From the NCBI RefSeq assembly GCF_021530995.1, contig NZ_JADYTF010000007.1:1-55077 (forward strand): a stretch of DNA of 55,077 nt. The letters are read 5' to 3'. This DNA is from Bacteroides caecigallinarum. GTDB taxonomy: Bacteria; Bacteroidota; Bacteroidia; Bacteroidales; Bacteroidaceae. A model generated the notes under the pieces. The model ran no database searches, was not told the origin of the DNA, and saw nothing but the letters and a program-made list of their open reading frames with translations. Of this stretch, positions 52,292 through 55,077 are shown in pieces (the stretch's first letter is position 1; every line of letters starts with the position of its first letter). The position numbers and the translations under genes were made by a program.

Positions 52292-52319
52292 CCTAAAGAT
52301 AACGTATTGATAACATAAA
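52287..52319 (+). promoter_or_regulatory. Triple 11-bp direct repeat, site 2
   Basis: ATTAACCTAAA, GATAACGTATT and GATAACATAAA in tandem, each 11 bases. The first unit is identical to that of site 1, and the last unit again starts exactly 28 bases before a -7 box (52337). It begins in the stop codon of the ABC ATPase gene. Confidence 0.8.
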
Positions 52320-52336
52320 CTGTTGTTCCTAGCGCA

Positions 52337-52344
52337 TACCTTTG
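52337..52344 (+). promoter_or_regulatory. -7 box of the retropepsin-like operon
   Basis: TACCTTTG followed by gcagt, as at the first site. No -33 element is seen. The start codon at 52513 is about 165 bases away, so the transcript has a long AT-rich leader in which I see no gene or clear structure. Confidence 0.65.
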
Positions 52345-52512
52345 CAGTATAAGTCATTAATCTTGCAAAACTTATATGTAATATAGATTTTATGTAGCAA
52401 CATATTATAGTGAATATAGCGAATTTGTTGTAAAATATATATTGACAAATTACCCTGTTTACTCAACTTAAAGATAATTCTTTTCAATGAATTTATATAA
52501 AAAAATAAAGCA

Positions 52513-53472
52513 ATGAAGAAAAAGACAAAACGTAATTTGATTATCACGGCGATATTAATAGTATTAATCAGTGCAATAATTGCTTGGCTTGCTTATCCGT
52601 TCGTCCGTTATAGTTCACATACACTTGCTTACCGTTCAACTCTACCGGAAAATGCTTGCTATCAATATCCAATTCAATACAGTGAAGAGGGGTGGTTTTT
52701 GATTGATTGTGTCATTAACGGCAAATATAAAGTACCTCTCCGCATCGACACGCAAGCAACGAGTCTCATGCGAGAAGATTCCATCCATGCGTATAGTGGC
52801 GAATACTGGGGAAATCTGCCTATTAAAAGTACCAATGCTTATCAGAAAAAAGATTCGCCTGAGTTGTATACATTTACTTCTATTTCTTTTGGTGATGCAT
52901 GCATACAAGAACCAATGTTTAACAGCATCAGTAAGGATAATATAATATACAACGTAATAGATGAAGGCATTTTCGGAACTGAAATGTTGGCTATCGGCAC
53001 ATGGAAATTTGATACAGAAACTGGAATGATGACACTTTTTCATTCCAATAATAAAGACCTGTTGGCAAAGGAAACTATAGGTATGATTTATTATCCTCAA
53101 GGTCTTCGTGAAGATTCCATTCCGATTTATATTGAAGGAATAAATGATAAAGTATGCTTTACACTCGATATGGGTTATGCTGGAGTATTAGAAATAAATA
53201 ACGCTCTTGCAGATCGGCTTAAAACGCATTTCCACTATAAAGAAGAAATCACGAAGCACGGAGAAGAATTAACTGATACACTTTCTATTTTCAAGATCCC
53301 TGTTACGATTGCCGGAACACGGATTGATTCTTGCGAGATTGTGAACAGCCGCATTGTGAATGCCAACTATATCGGAGCCGAATTTATGCACCATTGCAAT
53401 TTTGTATTACATCATTCCCTTAATGAACATGGCAAGCCGAATAAAGATCTCTATCTGAAAGTGAGAGAATAA
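52513..53472 (+). CDS. Membrane-anchored retropepsin-like protein
   Basis: A 319-residue protein with a basic N-terminus, one membrane helix (about 9-30) and an outside domain that reads as a two-lobed aspartic protease. Lobe 1: LRIDTQATSLM (Asp79) and the hydrophobic-Gly site GIFGTEML. Lobe 2: CFTLDMGYAGVLE (Asp219) and YIGAEFM. Both Asp are kept, but the canonical D-T/S-G-A reads DTQA in lobe 1 and DMGY in lobe 2, so activity is uncertain; it may bind rather than cut peptides. It follows the ABC operon and precedes a paralog. Confidence 0.68.
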   Translation: MKKKTKRNLIITAILIVLISAIIAWLAYPFVRYSSHTLAYRSTLPENACYQYPIQYSEEGWFLIDCVINGKYKVPLRIDTQATSLMREDSIHAYSGEYWGNLPIKSTNAYQKKDSPELYTFTSISFGDACIQEPMFNSISKDNIIYNVIDEGIFGTEMLAIGTWKFDTETGMMTLFHSNNKDLLAKETIGMIYYPQGLREDSIPIYIEGINDKVCFTLDMGYAGVLEINNALADRLKTHFHYKEEITKHGEELTDTLSIFKIPVTIAGTRIDSCEIVNSRIVNANYIGAEFMHHCNFVLHHSLNEHGKPNKDLYLKVRE

Positions 53473-53498
53473 CTGAACAAAAAACAAATTCTAATTAT

Positions 53499-54728
53499 AT
53501 GATAAAAAAATATTTTCGCTATTTATTCCGCATACTGTCAATCCTATTTATTTGTGTGCTTATATATCTTGTTTACATAATCTTTTGGATTAGAAATTTC
53601 AATGTAGAACAAAGCAAAGCTGTTGAAAATATAAGTGTAGATTTACACCAGACCTTCCCGATAATCCGTGATCCGAACGGTTGTTTTGGAGTCGTTGCTA
53701 CAGTAAACGATCAATATACTGATACACTCTTATTTGATACACAAGCATCTACTTCGCTTGCCAAGCAAGAAGTTCTTGACCGATATGAAGCGGAATACTG
53801 GAAGCGAAAGCCTATGCCAACGTTTAACTTCTACAAACAAGCCTACTTCTCAAAACTATATAAAGTGAATGATATCACTCTTGGAAATGGAAAATTGGAA
53901 GGAGTTATTTTCACGTCAGTCCCGAAAGATAATGGTATGTATAATGCGCTTTACAGACCTGTATTGGGACGAGCCATCATGGAAAACATAGGTTGGAAAT
54001 TTGATATGGATAATAATGAGATGGTTATGTTCGCACTTGACAATGAGCAGTTGTTGCAACATGAGAGTAAAGGATTCACTCTTACAAAGGAATCTGTAAA
54101 TGATTTACAGCTGTATAGTGAACAGACCGATACTTTGAACGTGATGTTTGATTTAGGTTCGAATTATGACATCATAATAGACAAGAACGTTTATGAGACA
54201 CTACGAAAACGCCAAACACCGAGAATGTATATCAACTATCGTAGAGAGGGGCTAACCGATACCATTGCGGAGTTTCATGATATTACCGTGTTTTGTAATG
54301 GGATAGCCATACCAGACTGTACGTTAAGTTACATACCATCAATTGACAGAAATGTTGCTGGCAACATCTTTGCCGGAAAGATCAATTTCATACTTGCTAA
54401 TGGAGATCTATATATCAAAAAACGTACTGATGGGGCACTTCAGCCCATTAAAGACGGGCTGCCTTCACTCGGTTTACGCCTTAATGTCCGCAACAATACT
54501 ATTTGTGTTACGGCATTGGAAATAAATGGACCGGCAGAAAAAGCAGGGTTAATGTTAGGTGATAAGGTTATTGCTATTGATAAAGGAGCAATCGAATTCG
54601 ACATAATGTCCGTTTCAAGCGGCAGATTAGAATCATATATCCGACAAGCAAAGAGCCTTACTTTGGAGATAGAGCGTAATGGGGAAAGGAAGATATTTGT
54701 TATCATGCGGAAAAGGATAAGTATCTAA
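53499..54728 (+). CDS. Retropepsin-like protein with PDZ domain
   Basis: A 409-residue paralog of the preceding protein. N-terminal membrane helix (about 8-31), lobe 1 with LLFDTQASTSLA (Asp80) and PVLGRAIM, lobe 2 with VMFDLGSNYDIII (Asp218) and NIFAGKINFIL, then a C-terminal PDZ domain (about 324-405; ALEINGPAEKAGLMLGDKV). The first motif again reads DTQA, while the second is a fair DLGS. Retropepsin-like proteins with PDZ domains occur in Bacteroidetes, usually with DTG. The PDZ domain suggests recognition of exported C-termini. It starts 26 bases after its paralog. Confidence 0.72.
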   Translation: MIKKYFRYLFRILSILFICVLIYLVYIIFWIRNFNVEQSKAVENISVDLHQTFPIIRDPNGCFGVVATVNDQYTDTLLFDTQASTSLAKQEVLDRYEAEYWKRKPMPTFNFYKQAYFSKLYKVNDITLGNGKLEGVIFTSVPKDNGMYNALYRPVLGRAIMENIGWKFDMDNNEMVMFALDNEQLLQHESKGFTLTKESVNDLQLYSEQTDTLNVMFDLGSNYDIIIDKNVYETLRKRQTPRMYINYRREGLTDTIAEFHDITVFCNGIAIPDCTLSYIPSIDRNVAGNIFAGKINFILANGDLYIKKRTDGALQPIKDGLPSLGLRLNVRNNTICVTALEINGPAEKAGLMLGDKVIAIDKGAIEFDIMSVSSGRLESYIRQAKSLTLEIERNGERKIFVIMRKRISI

Positions 54729-54750
54729 CTTGTCTTTGGTTGAATAAATA

Positions 54751-55077
54751 ATGGAGGATAAAAAGGTTATGTTTATGTGTTATATTGAAAAGAAAAATAG
54801 AATACCTCTTTGGGGTGATTTGCTGCTTTTAATTTTGGGTTTCTTTTTTGGAGCCTTGATAGCAGAGGAATGCACTTTGTCTTTATTGGGCTCAACTGGT
54901 TATGAAAACGACCAATATTATTTGTTGTCTGCTATACTGTCCTGTTCAATGGTGTCTTTGGTTGTCTTGTTTTTGCATTGTATCATAGACAGACGTCCTT
55001 TAAGCGAACTTGGCCTGTGTTCTTATAATAAGTTAAGAAAATTTTCTAAGATTATTATATTGTGGACTGTTATAGTA
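54751..55077 (+). CDS. CPBP intramembrane protease-like protein (partial)
   Basis: The window ends inside this frame after 109 codons. Two hydrophobic helices are visible (about 19-42 and 55-75), followed by the segment IIDRRPLSELGL, typical of the start of CPBP/CAAX intramembrane proteases, and a third helix beginning. The catalytic EExxxR motif would lie beyond the window, so the call is provisional. It begins 22 bases after the PDZ protein gene. CPBP proteins often process or give immunity to exported peptides. Confidence 0.55.
   Translation, partial: MEDKKVMFMCYIEKKNRIPLWGDLLLLILGFFFGALIAEECTLSLLGSTGYENDQYYLLSAILSCSMVSLVVLFLHCIIDRRPLSELGLCSYNKLRKFSKIIILWTVIV

Noticed and set aside
52329-52547. 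72-codon minus-strand frame in the leader before the retropepsin-like gene
   Set aside because: Low-complexity AT-rich translation, it overlaps the promoter and the next gene's start, and it has no family resemblance.

Overview
The window looks like chromosomal DNA of a Bacteroidales bacterium, probably Bacteroidaceae (Bacteroides or Phocaeicola). The evidence is many promoters with the Bacteroidetes -7 box TAnnTTTG, almost no Shine-Dalgarno sequences, and gene forms typical of the group: a FeoA-FeoB fusion with a small Cys-rich partner, a DAHP synthase-chorismate mutase fusion, a ResB-CcsA fusion, DUF4301, DUF1573, an Hc1-like protein and DUF4369-TlpA lipoproteins. The genus cannot be fixed from sequence reading alone. 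No phage, transposase, integrase, rRNA or CRISPR array was seen. The only gap over 300 bases between annotated enzymes (6245-6570) holds a regulatory leader.

Left part (1-13.8 kb): a radical SAM protein and a flavodiiron protein; on the minus strand an aromatic amino acid operon (pheA, aminotransferase, DAHP synthase/chorismate mutase, tyrA). This operon is preceded by a 32-residue Phe/Tyr-rich leader peptide, an antiterminator pairing and a terminator, which together form a ribosome-mediated attenuator. Then come a PatB-type C-S lyase, a TPR protein, a tRNA operon (Cys, Cys, Lys), the feoAB iron transport unit, tilS and a small Hc1-like protein.

Middle (13.8-39.2 kb): a 1478-residue double sensor kinase whose two halves look complementary (ATPase in one, His in the other) with its response regulator and an AbgT-like membrane protein; a TlpA lipoprotein; DUF1573; a RelA-type synthetase with a damaged hydrolase site; DUF4301; a GNAT enzyme; a PadR-PspC pair; purT; then a likely metal/redox unit transcribed leftward (porin, imelysin, di-haem oxidoreductase, CcsBA), an HdeD-like protein, an AraC regulator, aquaporin and a ZIP transporter.

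Right part (39.3-55.1 kb): cobalamin nucleotide-loop and late-corrin genes in two convergent groups (cobQ-cobD-cbiB rightward; cobU-cobT-cobS-cobC leftward). The second group follows an OmpR-family regulator. The histidine kinase for that regulator lies upstream, separated by a YdbS/YdbT-like PH-domain pair. Divergent from the kinase is an accessory-looking set: a membrane protein, an ABC permease and ATPase, two membrane-anchored retropepsin-like proteins with altered first active-site motifs (DTQA), and the start of a CPBP intramembrane protease. Two promoters in this set carry the same triple 11-bp direct repeat at the same distance from the -7 box. This suggests that the neighbouring two-component system controls the set, and it is the best candidate here for an undescribed system.
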